From contig CM082598.2 in NCBI GenBank assembly GCA_040954595.2, positions 6,324,001-6,388,000 of the forward strand: a stretch of 64,000 nucleotides of DNA, given 5' to 3'. This DNA comes from Balanoglossus misakiensis. Its lineage: Eukaryota > Hemichordata. The translations under genes and the position numbers were made by a program. The notes under the pieces are model-generated. The model saw nothing but the letters and a program-made list of their open reading frames with translations. It did no database searches and was not told the origin of the DNA. This document shows positions 40,301 to 51,000 of the stretch, piece by piece. Every line of letters begins with the position of its first letter. Within the stretch, counting starts at the first letter, position 1.

Positions 40301-43300
40301 CCATTTTTTTGATAAAAATCATGGGTTATAGCTCATGAAAATCACCCAAAAATGAAAATTTTTCGACTTTTCGAAATTTCAAATGTTTATCCATTTTTTG
40401 ATAAAAATCATGGGTTATAGCTCATGAAAATCACCCAAAAATGAAAATTTTTCGACTTTTCGAAATTTCAAATGTTTATCCATTTTTTGATAAAAATCAT
40501 GGGTTATAGCTCATGACATTCATCTAAAAATTACAATTTTTCGAGTTCGCGAAATTTCAATATTTATCCATTTTTGATAAAAATCATGGGTTATAGCTCA
40601 TGAAAATCACCCAAAAATGACAATTTTTCGACTTTGCGAATTTTCAAAATTTCTTCATTTTTTGAAAAAATCATCAGTTATAGGGATAGCTCATGAAAAT
40701 CATCCAAAAATGACAATTTTTCGACTTTGCGAATTTTCAAAATTTCTTCATTTTTTGAAAAAATCATCAGTTATCATCATCCAAAAATGACAATTTTTCG
40801 ACTTTGCGATATTCAATATCCATTTTTTGATAAAAATCATGGGTTATAGCTCATGAACATCACCCAAAAATGAAAATGTTTCGACTTTGCGAAAGTTCAA
40901 TATTTATCCATTTTTTGATAAAAATCATGGGTTATAGCTCATGAACATCACCCAAAAATGACAATTTTTGGAATTTGCGGAATTTCAATATTTATCCATT
41001 TTTTGATAAAAATCATGGGTTATATATATATGAAAATTACACAAAAATGACAATTTTTTGACTTTGCGAAATTTCAATATTTATCCATTTTTTTGATAAA
41101 AATCATGGGTTATAGCTCATGAAAATCACCCAAAAATGAAAATTTTTCGACTTTTCGAAATTTCAAATGTTTATCCATTTTTTGATAAAAATCATGGGTT
41201 ATAGCTCATGAAAATCACCCAAAAATGAAAATTGTTCGACTTTTCGAAATTTCAAATGTTTATCCATTTTTTGATAAAAATCATGGGTTATAGCTCATGA
41301 CATTCATCTAAAAATTACAATTTTTCGAGTTCGCGAAATTTCAATATTTATCCATTTTTGATAAAAATCATGGGTTATAGCTCATGAAAATCACCCAAAA
41401 ATGACAATTTTTCGACTTTGCGAATTTTCAAAATTTCTTCATTTTTTGAAAAAATCATCAGTTATAGGGATAGCTCATGAAAATCATCCAAAAATGACAA
41501 TTTTTCGACTTTGCGAAATTTCAATATTTATCCATTTTTTGATAAAAATCATGGGTTATTGCTCATGAAAATCACCCAAAAATGACAATTTTTTGACTTT
41601 GCGAAATTTCAATATTTATCCATTTTTTTATAACAATCATGGGTTATAGCTCATGAAAATAACCCAAAAATGACAATTTTTCGACTTTGCGAAATGTCAA
41701 TATTTATCCATTTTTTGATAAAAATCATGGGTTGTAGCTCATGACATTCATCCAAGAATTACAATTTTTCGACTTTGCGAAATGTCAATATTTATCCATT
41801 TCTGATAAAAATCATGGGTTATAGCTCATGAAAATCACCCAAAAATGACAATTTTTTCGACTTTGCGAAATTTCAATATTTATCCATTTTTTGATAAAAA
41901 TCATGGGTTATATATATATGAAAATTACACAAAAATGACAATTTTTTGACTTTGCGAAATTTCTATTTTTAGCCATTTTTTTGATAAAAATCATGGGTTA
42001 TAGCTCATGAAAATCACCCAAAAATGAAAATTTTTCGACTTTTCGAAATTTCAAATGTTTATCCATTTTTTGATAAAAATCATGGGTTATAGCTCATGAC
42101 ATTCATCTAAAAATTACAATTTTTCGAGTTCGCGAAATTTCAATATTTATCCATTTTTGATAAAAATCATGGGTTATATAGCTCATGAAAATCACCCAAA
42201 AATGACAATTTTTCGACTTTGCGAATTTTCAAAATTTCTTCATTTTTTGAAAAAATCATCAGTTATAGGGATAGCTCATGAAAATCATCCAAAAATGACA
42301 ATTTTTCGACTTTGCGAAATTTCAATATTTATCCATTTTTTGATAAAAATCATGGGTTGTAGCTCATGAAAATCACCCAAAAATGACAATTTTTCGACTT
42401 TGCGAAATGTCAATATTTATCCATTTTTTGATAAAAATCATGGGTTGTAGCTCATGAAAATCACCCAAAAATGACAATTTTTCGACTTTGCGAATTTTCA
42501 ACATTTCTTCATTTTTTGATAACAATCATGGGTTATAGCTGATGAACATCACCCCAAAATGAAAATTTTTCGACTTTGCGAAATTTCAATATTTAACCAT
42601 TTTTTGATAAAAATCATGGGTTATAGCTCATGAAAATCACCCAAAAATTAAAATTTTTCGACTTTTCGAAATTTCAATGTTTATCCATTTTTTGATAAAA
42701 ATCATGGGTTATAGCTCATGAAAATCACCCAAAAATGACAATTTTTCGACTTTGCGAATTTTCAAAATTTCTTCATTTTTTGAAAAAATCATCAGTTATC
42801 ATCATCAAAAAATGACAATTTTTCGACTTTGCGATATTCAATATCCATTTTTTGATAAAAATCATGGGTTATAGCTCATGAACATCACCCAAAAATGAAA
42901 ATGTTTCGACTTTGCGAAAGTTCAATATTTATCCATTTTTTGATAAAAATCATGGGTTATAGCTCATGAACATCACCCAAAAATGACAATTTTTCGAATT
43001 TGCGGAATTTCAATATTTATCCATTTTTTGATAAAAATCATGGGTTATATATATATGAAAATCACCCAAAAATGACAATTTTTCGACTTTGCGAATTTTC
43101 AAAATTTCTTCATTTTTTGAAAAAATCATCAGTTATAGCTCATGAAAATCATCCAAAAATGACAATTTTTCGACTTTGCGATATTCAATATCCATTTTTT
43201 GATAAAAATCATGGGTTATAGCTCATGAACATCACCCAAAAATGAAAGTTTTTCGACTTTGCGAAATTTCAATATTTATCCATTTTTTGATAAAAATCAT

Positions 43301-43546
43301 GGGTTATAGCTCATGAAAATCACCCAAAAATGACAATTTTTCGACTTTGCGAATTTTCAATATTTATCCATTTTTTGATAAAAATCATGGGTTATAGCTC
43401 ATGAAAATCACCCAAAAATGAAAATTTTTCGACTTTGCGAATTTTCAATATTTATCCATTTTTTGATAAAAATCATGGGTTATAGCTCATGAAAATCACC
43501 CAAAAATGACAATTTTTTGAGTTTGCGAAATTTCAATATTTATCCA
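37400..43546 (+). repeat. Right-hand, more divergent satellite domain
   Basis: Monomers here carry marks I did not see further left: CATTCATCTAAAAATTAC with TTCGAGTTCGCG (near 37436, 37880, 39199, 40513, 41300, 42105), CGAAATGTCAAT, an extra GATAGCTC after TTATAGG, and truncated forms such as CGATATTCAATATCC. Spacing of these marks still shows a local higher-order pattern (about 787 bp between 40513 and 41300). Confidence 0.7.
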
Positions 43547-44401
43547 AATTACACAAAGCTGCAACCAGTTGTACTATCATTGATGAAACATTTTGAAGAC
43601 TACAGGGAATGTGATGTTTAAGGATACGCCAACATTTGACTCGCTGGATCGCACGTTCAACGTGAATGCGTGAAGAAGCAATCTTTCTTGTTCTTTTTAT
43701 CTCTTTAACATTTAACCTTTTCTTTTTTCCATTATACCACTTTCTTGTGAAAGGGGGTGCAATCAAAACAGCGTCACGCTTTAAAAGCAGATCCTCAATT
43801 TGAAAACCCCTGTCCGCCATTACTGCATCTTCAGCATCAATTTTTTCAATCAATCCACTATGTTCAGTTATATATTTATCTGAAACATTACCTGACCATA
43901 AATCACTTACAAAGGTAAAAGCTCCAAATGGTGCAATCCCAAACAAACATTTGTATGTATTGTGGCTCTTATACTGTGAATAAGTTTTGTATTGTTCTTT
44001 CTTATTCCTGGGTCTATCTACAAAAAATTCAGCGCAGTCCAATATCACTCGTGTGTGTGGAAAATCCTTTCTTAAATCTAATGGCATCCAACCACAAATC
44101 TGTTCCTGAGATGGCCATATCAAGAGTGCTGGAACAAGGGTTTGGTGCAAGTAAGATATCCATGTTATTGTCACTTTGGATACAGTTGAAGTGCTAACAT
44201 GAAACAAATCAGCCAAAATGAGCAGAGGCAGGTTTAATCTAATACGCATCAAACACATGATGAACTGGAAGAATGGCTGCAATTCTTGCCGCCGACCTGG
44301 ACGCCGACCACCAGTTTTTTCATACTTCTTTTCTTTTGCACTGTCTGAGGTACTCCAAAACTTCATACGGTCAACACCAAATTTGACTGAGTTGTAAATA
44401 C
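43533..44401 (-). CDS. Transposase catalytic exon (HTH + DDE_4)
   Basis: The exon begins after an acceptor (polypyrimidine, CTGCTGCAG|GT) at 44401 and joins the middle exon in frame: a single G from that exon completes the first codon. Counting from an upstream in-frame Met at 44429, residues 51-90 form a helix-turn-helix (ILADLFHVSTSTVSKV) and residues 127-270 a DDE_4 nuclease. Likely catalytic residues are D131 (LDCAE), D206 (MADRGF) and E258 (RIHVERA), separated by the usual long spacers. The enzyme would cut and join element ends. The last three codons and the TGA (43533-43544) are satellite sequence, so the natural C-terminus is missing or replaced. Confidence 0.85.
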
Positions 44402-44703
44402 CTGCAGCAGTATAAAAAAACAGAAACACACATATTCAACAACATATCCACAGCAGTACTTATAGTTATACCTGTATATTGAATTCATCCAATAAAGTAT
44501 ATGTTGATTTGTTTGTTTGTTTACACAGATGAAGTATTAATGAGCAGTACATTTTGCATTGTCTATGATTTTTACATGTTACAGGGGAAGTGCCATAATC
44601 ATGTGCATTTCCAAGATAGGGATAACACTAGTAAGTACTAAATCAAGTGGGTAGAAATAGTTCCCTTTAAAATAAGAACACTGAAGGCATAAGTTATACA
44701 TAC
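44402..44703 (-). other. Transposase intron
   Basis: The donor is G|GTATGT (at 44703 reading down) and the acceptor is TTTTTTATACTGCTGCAG (ending 44402). Removing it joins LDG to IYNSVKFG without a frame change. No other feature is seen inside. Confidence 0.75.
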
Positions 44704-44949
44704 CATCAAGAACACTTCTTGACTGGATTCCAGTATAGAAGTTGACTCTCTCATCAGTTTTTGTAATGACATCAACAATGCGCTTTCCTGGTGGTATTGG
44801 TTTAACAAAACATTCCATTTCACGGATGTCTTCCATAGTCAGATCGGTCTGGGTGGCCATGTCGGAAAGGTTTGGAGAAGCAGTATGTATATAATCATGA
44901 TCAGTGGGCTGGGGCATACCAATCCAGCACTGAACCAAAGGCTCCATAT
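44704..44949 (-). CDS. Transposase middle exon
   Basis: It follows a clear acceptor (TTTTCTTTACAG) and ends at GATG|GTATGT. It encodes about 82 residues including ATQTDLTMEDIREME and KTDERVNFYTGI, the acidic, ATQTD-containing linker commonly seen between THAP or coiled regions and the catalytic domain in this group. The 3' junction to the catalytic exon is in phase. The 5' side needs one base from the preceding exon, which the THAP exon does not supply in its open frame. An extra small exon or a second lesion is therefore possible. Confidence 0.65.
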
Positions 44950-45342
44950 CTGTAAAGAAAATTTCAATGTCAAAAATATTTCATCACATTTATCACCATC
45001 CTTGGACAAAGGCTGAGCTAACTGTAAAACCATTCTAGTTTTACCTACTTTCCCATCAAAGCAGGGGAATTTCAAAAAATGCACGTGCATTTGCCAATTC
45101 TGTTCAGTGCTATCCTGGTATCCATACCCCAGTGTGTTTTAGATAGTAGTGTGTGAATCTAAAACACACAGTGGTCTAGATACCAGGCTACATTGTATTT
45201 GCTAGCACTGGAGGAAAAAACTCGTTTAATAATATGCATATAAGTTTCAGCTTTCAATACCTCTGTGCGATTGAAGCTTGATTCTTTCATGTATATACAT
45301 GTTAGCAACAGATTAAAGAACAATTCTTTCATTGAAACTTAC
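44950..45342 (-). other. Putative transposase intron holding a palindrome
   Basis: A strong donor (GGGC|GTAAGT, exon edge 45343) and the acceptor before 44949 define it. It contains the 74-bp palindrome at 45114-45187. A small exon needed to reconcile phases could be hidden here but was not found. Confidence 0.45.
45114..45187. repeat. 74-bp two-tier palindrome (MITE-like foldback)
   Basis: Outer arms CCTGGTATC/GATACCAGG and inner arms GTGTGTTTTAGAT/ATCTAAAACACAC share one centre, so a single hairpin forms with a 9-base mismatched bulge on each side and a 12-base loop. Confidence 0.75.
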
Positions 45343-45772
45343 GCCCAACTCGTAATGTCTCTCTCTCTCTCTGAGTCTGGTACGATCTCTGGCGGCTCCG
45401 CTGCTCCATGATCAGATGACCTCGCCTTGTCGAGTTTTATCAGGGTCGATGACGAGCGTGTATTCTTCACTTTCCCCCATTGTTCCACTCAAAATATTCG
45501 GGATCGCCTTGCGCAAACCCTCTTTCATCAAGTTGAAAATTGTCGAAATGTCTGGAGCACAGTCGCGAACGCTTGTTGATTTTTAACACGTCCTGTATCT
45601 TGTTGCAGCAGTCTTTCCCTTCCCTCTGCACCAGTCTCTTCCATCGAGCTTTTGCATAGCGATTACGGGGCCATTTGACCCAGCGAACTGTCGACATCCA
45701 TGGATGTCTGTTTAAGTGTTTCAATTTCCTGGAATCCGATCCACATTCTGCCGATTCACACTTGAATACCAT
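45343..45772 (-). pseudogene. THAP zinc-finger exon of the transposase, frameshifted
   Basis: From ATG 45772 the frame encodes a THAP-type C2CH finger for sequence-specific DNA binding: CESAEC supplies two cysteines, VRWVKWP the conserved tryptophan region, and LCSRHF the final Cys and His. The frame meets TGA at 45467-45469, just after a run of five G. A different frame then stays open to a strong donor at 45343 (KVKNTRSSS... ERERD). The shift at the G run is either a real lesion or a sequencing error. Phase with the next exon does not fit in the continued frame. Confidence 0.7.
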
Positions 45773-46298
45773 CTCTGTCAGACGACAGTCGAAATAACAG
45801 CATACAAAACACTAAAATTCCAGATGGCCGCCAAAAAAGTGTCGACCAATCTCCCATGATGCATTTCAACTTCCCGTGAATTTGACCCCCTAGCAACAAG
45901 TGAAAACCTATTTAAGGCAGCGAGAATTTTAGTCCCAACCCTGCAAACGCCAATTCAGTACCTACTCTGGATGCCGAGATATAGGAAATTAGGTCAAAGG
46001 TCACCCGAGGTCACTCAAAATGTAGGCAAAAATTTCTGACCCCCATACTGGTCCATGTCCCACAAGAACAAAACCTGTAGCCCTCATAGTTAGCCCGGAA
46101 TTAGGTATGCACATAATTAATGAGTTAAGCAGGTGTTACAGGTGAGCCCAAAATTTTGTCTTTTATTTTGGTCCCATTCAGCTCACGGGCCACTAGACTG
46201 TCACTGTACAGGACAATTGCACAGACATGGACATAACGTCATAGCTTAACTATAGAAAGTATAGGCCTGTGGGTGGGTCCACAAATATGACAAATAAT
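45773..46298. other. Spacer between transposon and duplicated gene
   Basis: No gene is recognised. It holds the half-site cluster at 45991-46013. The far transposon end should lie in the first few hundred bases but no inverted repeat was identified. Confidence 0.4.
45991..46013 (+). promoter_or_regulatory. Cluster of three AGGTCA half-sites (DR1 plus DR4)
   Basis: AGGTCA-A-AGGTCA is a perfect direct repeat with one-base spacing (an RXR/HNF4-type site). A third AGGTCA follows after four bases (CCCG), giving a DR4 arrangement. There is no evidence of use; it may be part of an old repeat. Confidence 0.35.
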
Positions 46299-46445
46299 AA
46301 GGGGTTATTACACGAATTTGGGTCGATAACGCGTCGTATTCGAGTGATGTCCGTATTTTGACAAGTTGCGCTTCGCAGCGAGTCAAAATACGGACATCAC
46401 GAGAATGCGTCGCGTTATCGACCAAAATTCGTGTAATAACCCCTT
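46299..46445. repeat. 147-bp near-perfect palindrome (MITE-like)
   Basis: The left arm from AAGGGGTTATTACACGAA and the right arm ending TTCGTGTAATAACCCCTT share the centre 46372. Matches continue through GTCGATAACGCG/CGCGTTATCGAC and GATGTCCGTATTTTGAC/GTCAAAATACGGACATC to a TGCG-CTT-CGCA tip. It can fold into one long hairpin. It carries no coding sequence; a foldback or MITE element is the likely origin. Confidence 0.85.
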
Positions 46446-47321
46446 TATCATACATGCCTACCTATAAAACAGTACGATTTGCGAAAATGCGCCGAGAAAA
46501 ACGATTTCAAATTTGATCCTGGGATCACGGCAGTAGCCATGTTGTGACGTATGACGTGTGGGCCGTAGTATCATTTTAAGGGGGTTGGCAGCTTTCATTA
46601 CGATGGGCACATCCGCATTCTAAATAAAATTGTCTACGTTCTCTTTCAAAATATCATGTTAACAATTATTTAGCAGACACGGATAATTTCTATTTGCTGA
46701 CCATTACCACACCACACTCTGAGGCAACACTAGTACTCTGTTAGATTGCAGAATAGAATATTAGAATATTTTGACTCAAACCACCGTGAGCCACACTTTT
46801 TAATTGGAGGGATATATGGAGCAGTCGAGTCCTGTTTGAGGCCTGTATGTGTATTGAAAAAATGAAAACGATTGTAAACAATTCGACAAAAAAACAGACG
46901 TTCTATTTCTAGTAAATGAAAGTGCATGTAAATTTGACTTGAATACATAACATCTTAAAGTCCCAATAGCTTCCATTTTTTTTCATCATTTAACTTTCGA
47001 CATTAGAATTGTACATTTAAGTCAATTAACTGGTAGGCACACATATCAGCAACCTCTGATTGTAGCTGTTAATTTAAATATGAAATTCAAAAATAAATGG
47101 GTGTCGCACCCGTTTATTCAACTAGCAATTACAAGAGTACACAACTATTGTGGTGTGTGCACACGGGTAAAATATTCTCCACAAACATTGGATTGAACGA
47201 AATGTTTGAACACTCGAAATAACGCATGTGTGCATAAGATGGTAAGATATGACGTGGGTGATATCAATCGTTTGGACGAACAAGACCCAGATATTGCGTC
47301 TGTTGCTACGGGGGTGTGACG
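46446..47321 (-). other. 3' flank of gene copy A
   Basis: From about 46672 the sequence matches the 3' flank of copy B (from 57219), which marks the left edge of the tandem duplication. Before that nothing is recognised. After the stop codon this includes the presumed 3' UTR and polyadenylation signal. Confidence 0.6.
47113..47118 (-). terminator. Polyadenylation signal AATAAA, copy A
   Basis: AATAAA on the minus strand about 205 bases past the stop codon, kept at the same distance in copy B. Confidence 0.5.
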
Positions 47322-47501
47322 CTATTCTTCACAAATCCAGTAGTTCTTCGAAGATTGAGAAAATTCACAATCTTCAACTTTCATTCTCTTTAGGTTGTCA
47401 ATTTTTATCAGCTTTACGCAGCCAACCCCGTCTTCCGGCGGGTCTCCGTCAGCCCATAACTTGTAGCCACCTGTATCACCGTCAAGCCATGCATATTGAC
47501 T
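47322..47501 (-). CDS. Copy A exon 10: CTLD C-terminal half and stop
   Basis: Acceptor TGTGAAAAACAG. Encodes [27 protein letters not shown] and NYWICEE then TAG. The W, C...C and WICE pattern is the conserved second half of a C-type lectin fold. The usual sugar/calcium motifs EPN or QPD and WND are not present (GDPP and KVED occupy those places), so classical calcium-dependent sugar binding is doubtful. Confidence 0.88.
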   Translation of the reverse strand, partial: SQYAWLDGDTGGYKLWADGDPPEDGVGCVKLIKIDNLKRMKVEDCEFSQSSKNYWICEE

Positions 47502-47975
47502 CTGTTTTTCACACAGACAAAGATAAAACAAGGCGAAGTTTCAGTGAATCTCCAAAAAATATTACCATATTTTTGTATGTGTGTAATGTGCGCTGGTAGT
47601 GGCATATATTCATTTATCGACAAAATAGTGGTTCCATATATTGTGTGTTATATTCAGAATATCTAATCCGCTTCAAGACATAGAAAAACTGTATTCGGCT
47701 CTCGTAACAAATATTCCGAAAGAAATCATTGGAAATAAACAGTATAAAAAGGTTTCTGAGATAGGAAAGGGTGCATGGGGAAGTTGTCATCACAATTTAT
47801 AGACTGCCTATAGCCAGAAAAGAGAATGCTGTACAGCGGATTGGGAGATCATCAACATGTACCATGTACACCAACAGATTTGTAAATTAAATTTGTTTCA
47901 AATGACTCCACCAAAATTCGCATGCACACTTGTGAAGCGACAACAGGACAGTAAAAGTCTGTATTCTCATCACAA

Positions 47976-48016
<41 letters not shown>

Positions 48017-51000
48017 GAAAAGGACAGACAAACAAATAAACAACACTGCGATTATACCTCATTATCAATATTAGCTGTCCTCAACCCTATCCAGTACGGG
48101 TACTGGTCATCTATGTTAGTCAATTCTGCCAAAATCTCGGTGAATTTGTTCTTGTTATCGAACTTGACCAGACTACCGCCAATGTCCCGGCAATTATCTC
48201 TCGCGTCATGCCATTTATATTTCGATTTGCCTGCACAGACTGTGTACGATCCCAGATGAACGATTTGACGGCAGAGATTGTTTGCTGAAAAATAATCACA
48301 CACTTCGGTTCATTTTCTGCATAAAAACATACATTCGGCATTGTTCAGGACGACCCTGCCGACCAATACATGATATTTCAAAGTCAATTGAAAATATGAT
48401 TGTTTACCATGAGGTACATTGAAACACAAAGTAACATGACAGACATGTACATTGTAGCAGTTACACTTTTCGCCTTCTTTGGCTTGCTAGCAACACTGTA
48501 TCATTTGGGACAAACACAAAGAGACGGAGGCAAATTTTGTTTTTTTGAATGACTGGGTTATGTAGGAGGTCACTTTTGAAGTCGAATGGACGTCGACACT
48601 TTTGAAGTCAACCCAGATGGAGACACTCGCCCTTTTCAAGAGAGAGAGAGCAAACTAGTTCGCGACGGTGAGACTACACATACATGTACAGGGATTAAAT
48701 CAGCTCTGCTTAAAAATACCACGAATACGAGTGTTGCGATGTTGCTGTAGTAACATAAACAGCACAAGTTACAGCGACTTATGACCTTCGGGTTGACCCG
48801 GAAGTGTATCTCGGTCTATCCCACAACTCAATGAGACTTTCTAAGATGGCGGAAATACAATGTTAGCCTCTATGCAACTAGGTGCTATGTGCTAGATAGA
48901 CAAGACTAGTACCTACGTAAACATTTTGGATTAGGGGTAGGTTCCCACTGTCCTTTATTACAGGTTATATTGTTATGATCCGGATCGTGAAAGCCGATAG
49001 TGCATTGAACGGTTGCCTCCTCGCCGTGACGCGTGATAGCATCTCCAATTAACTCCGTAACGTCATTTAAATCCGCCGACGACGGAAGCAAACATGATTC
49101 TTTGGATTAAAAAAATTATATCCATTAAAATTTCTCAATTAAATATTATATGGACTCATTATATAGCATAGTTAAACCAGTCTGAAAACACTGCGCACGT
49201 GCACACACAAGAGAGTCATAGCAAACATACATACATACATACATACATACATACATACATACATACATACATACATACACACACACACAAACACATACAC
49301 ATACATATATTACCTTTGCAAACAGGCAGTGGATTTGTCCATTCACCTTCAATGCACATGCTTGATTGATTTCCGAGCAAAGTGTAAAATATCTGGGCTA
49401 TTTCGTTCCACTCACACGTGAATGTCAGATAGCCAGTTCTTACAACAGTCACATGACCATTCTCTATCGTTCCCGGATCTGAGCAGTCTATGGAGCAAAA
49501 ACACACCAGCTTCACTTCAACGTTTGAAAACCATGTATGGACAATTCGATTGGCTTCTTGACTTGTGAATCAGATTTGTGATAGTTCATATAAATTCCAT
49601 GCCAAGATAAGGCTATGAAGTTGAGCATAGATACGGATAAAATAACCTTTATGACTGCAGTATTCTAGCCATGGCAACACACAAGATGATGATGGCGAAC
49701 GATGTGTTTTAATGTTGACAAGGGCATTCAAGCCTGGACTTGAATACGATTATTAACAAAAATGGCGATCATGCTTACATGGGGTATGTTGGGAACACAA
49801 AGTACATGTATTTTTTTAAGGAGGCGAACCATGGTCGATACAGAGAACATAAATTCTGAAAAAAGGATAGTCTACAGTTACAGATGATCTACTTACTGCA
49901 ATGCACAAGCGATTTCCTACATGGCTTTTCTTCTCGATCAACGCCTGCGCAGTCTGCACCTCCGTCTGCAGGTGGTGGAGTGTCACATTTTCTGGTGCGC
50001 GTGCGCACATTCCACCCACAATCGGCTGGACAGGATCCCCACGGAGACCACTTGCCCCATGCACCATCGCCTTTAAGAAGTGAAACACGAGCGATTACTA
50101 TTTATATCTTGATAAATCATTAAAAATACACGATAATCATACAAACTGCTGTCTTGCTTGTCTTTCAACACTCCCTTAGTTGTGACAAGGCAACCTCATC
50201 ACTACATGTATAGGCCTACATTCTATCTGCTCACATTTCAACACTCGGGCACATTTGTTACTCACCAGAATTGCACCCCACCGCATCTGGACGACGAGCA
50301 CAGATATCTGCACCAGACTGAGCTTCCTGCTTGATAGCCTCGATAATCTTGTTCGCTGCGGCCCCACTTACTGTCGGTTGGCAAGAGGGAAAATGTGTCA
50401 ATAAAGCATCTCAAAAAGGACAATCGCAATTAACAATATTTGGTAACTTAAGCGTTTTCCACATCACTTAGACCCAAGCTAAAGACCTAAAGAATCACCT
50501 CCAATTTACATATACCCAAATATGAATGAATGTGTGTGGTTAAGTCCTACGCACTTTTCTGGCCCTCACTACCATAAACGACGTTGGATTTATTATGATC
50601 AGTATTTACCTTCACAAATATGCACAAAACAAAAACGGTACTATCACTTTAACATGCTGTATACAATGTGCCAAGGTTCTGCCCAGCCTTGCATCACTGA
50701 GAGCTGGTCGGATAATTAATATTCATGAGCTAATTAATATTCATCAGAAATACTATAGGGGCCGGACATAAAATTAAAAGACTCACCGAGGGCGCTGCGA
50801 GTATCACAAGGCACAGTTTCATTGTCATGTCCCGTACACCCAATATCAACATTGGGAGTTCCGCTGAAGAGGCACTCGCGAGTTCTATTGCGGCGACCGA
50901 CCAAGCCGCCTCCTGGCACTGGTTCACACGCAGCCAGACTCCACATTGACCAAACTAGAACAAACAATATCAAAATTGACGATTCTAGTAGTATGCTTGA

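Larger units (their letters stand above)
4210..43546 (+). repeat. Satellite array, 88-bp consensus monomer, about 445 copies
   Basis: Successive copies of the landmark CGACTTTGCG lie 88 bases apart. The array runs in one orientation for about 39.3 kb with no recognisable gene or other element inside. The consensus runs from TAGCTCATGAAAATCACCC through TTTTTCGACTTTGCGAAATT to GATAAAAATCATGGGTTA, with 24 G/C in 88. Recurrent variants include: GGGTTATATATATATG replacing GGGTTATAGCTCATG (89-91 bp); an 87-bp form with AAAATTTCTTCATTTTTTG and ATCATCAGTTATAG; CAACATTTATCCATTTATTG; ACGAAAATCATTC; and a 112-bp form with a 24-bp insertion. Because 88 is not a multiple of 3, the reading frame rotates every monomer. 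The open frames of 65-112 codons inside it repeat the same peptide and have no coding signature. Such arrays are typical of centromeric, pericentromeric or other heterochromatin; which applies here cannot be told. Confidence 0.97.
43533..45772 (-). mobile_element. THAP/DDE_4 DNA transposon (PIF/Harbinger-ISL2EU type), degenerate
   Basis: Three minus-strand coding blocks belong to one transposase gene: a THAP zinc-finger exon, a short middle exon and a large DDE_4 catalytic exon. This order (THAP then HTH and DDE_4) is known from ISL2EU-like and related animal elements. No terminal inverted repeats could be fixed: the gene's 3' end runs straight into satellite, and the other end fades into unannotated sequence after 45772. 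A frame break in the THAP exon and an unmatched splice phase suggest a non-functional copy. Confidence 0.75.

Noticed and set aside
4195-43221. Dozens of 65-112-codon open frames with repeated peptides such as MTIFRLCEISIFIHF
   Set aside because: They lie in the 88-bp satellite, whose frame rotates each monomer. The peptides mirror monomer sequence, have no domain, and vary with monomer indels.
4210-43546. Possible CRISPR-like array because of regular repeats
   Set aside because: There are no spacers: the whole 88-bp unit repeats, the DNA is from an animal and no cas genes are present.
46246-46455. 69-codon minus-strand open frame
   Set aside because: Spans the palindrome; its length comes from the inverted repeat, with no protein family.
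49884-50123. Plus-strand open frames overlapping the TSP1 exons (also 51072-51374, 60671-60974, 61871-62249)
   Set aside because: Opposite-strand shadows of well-supported TSP1 exons; no conserved family.
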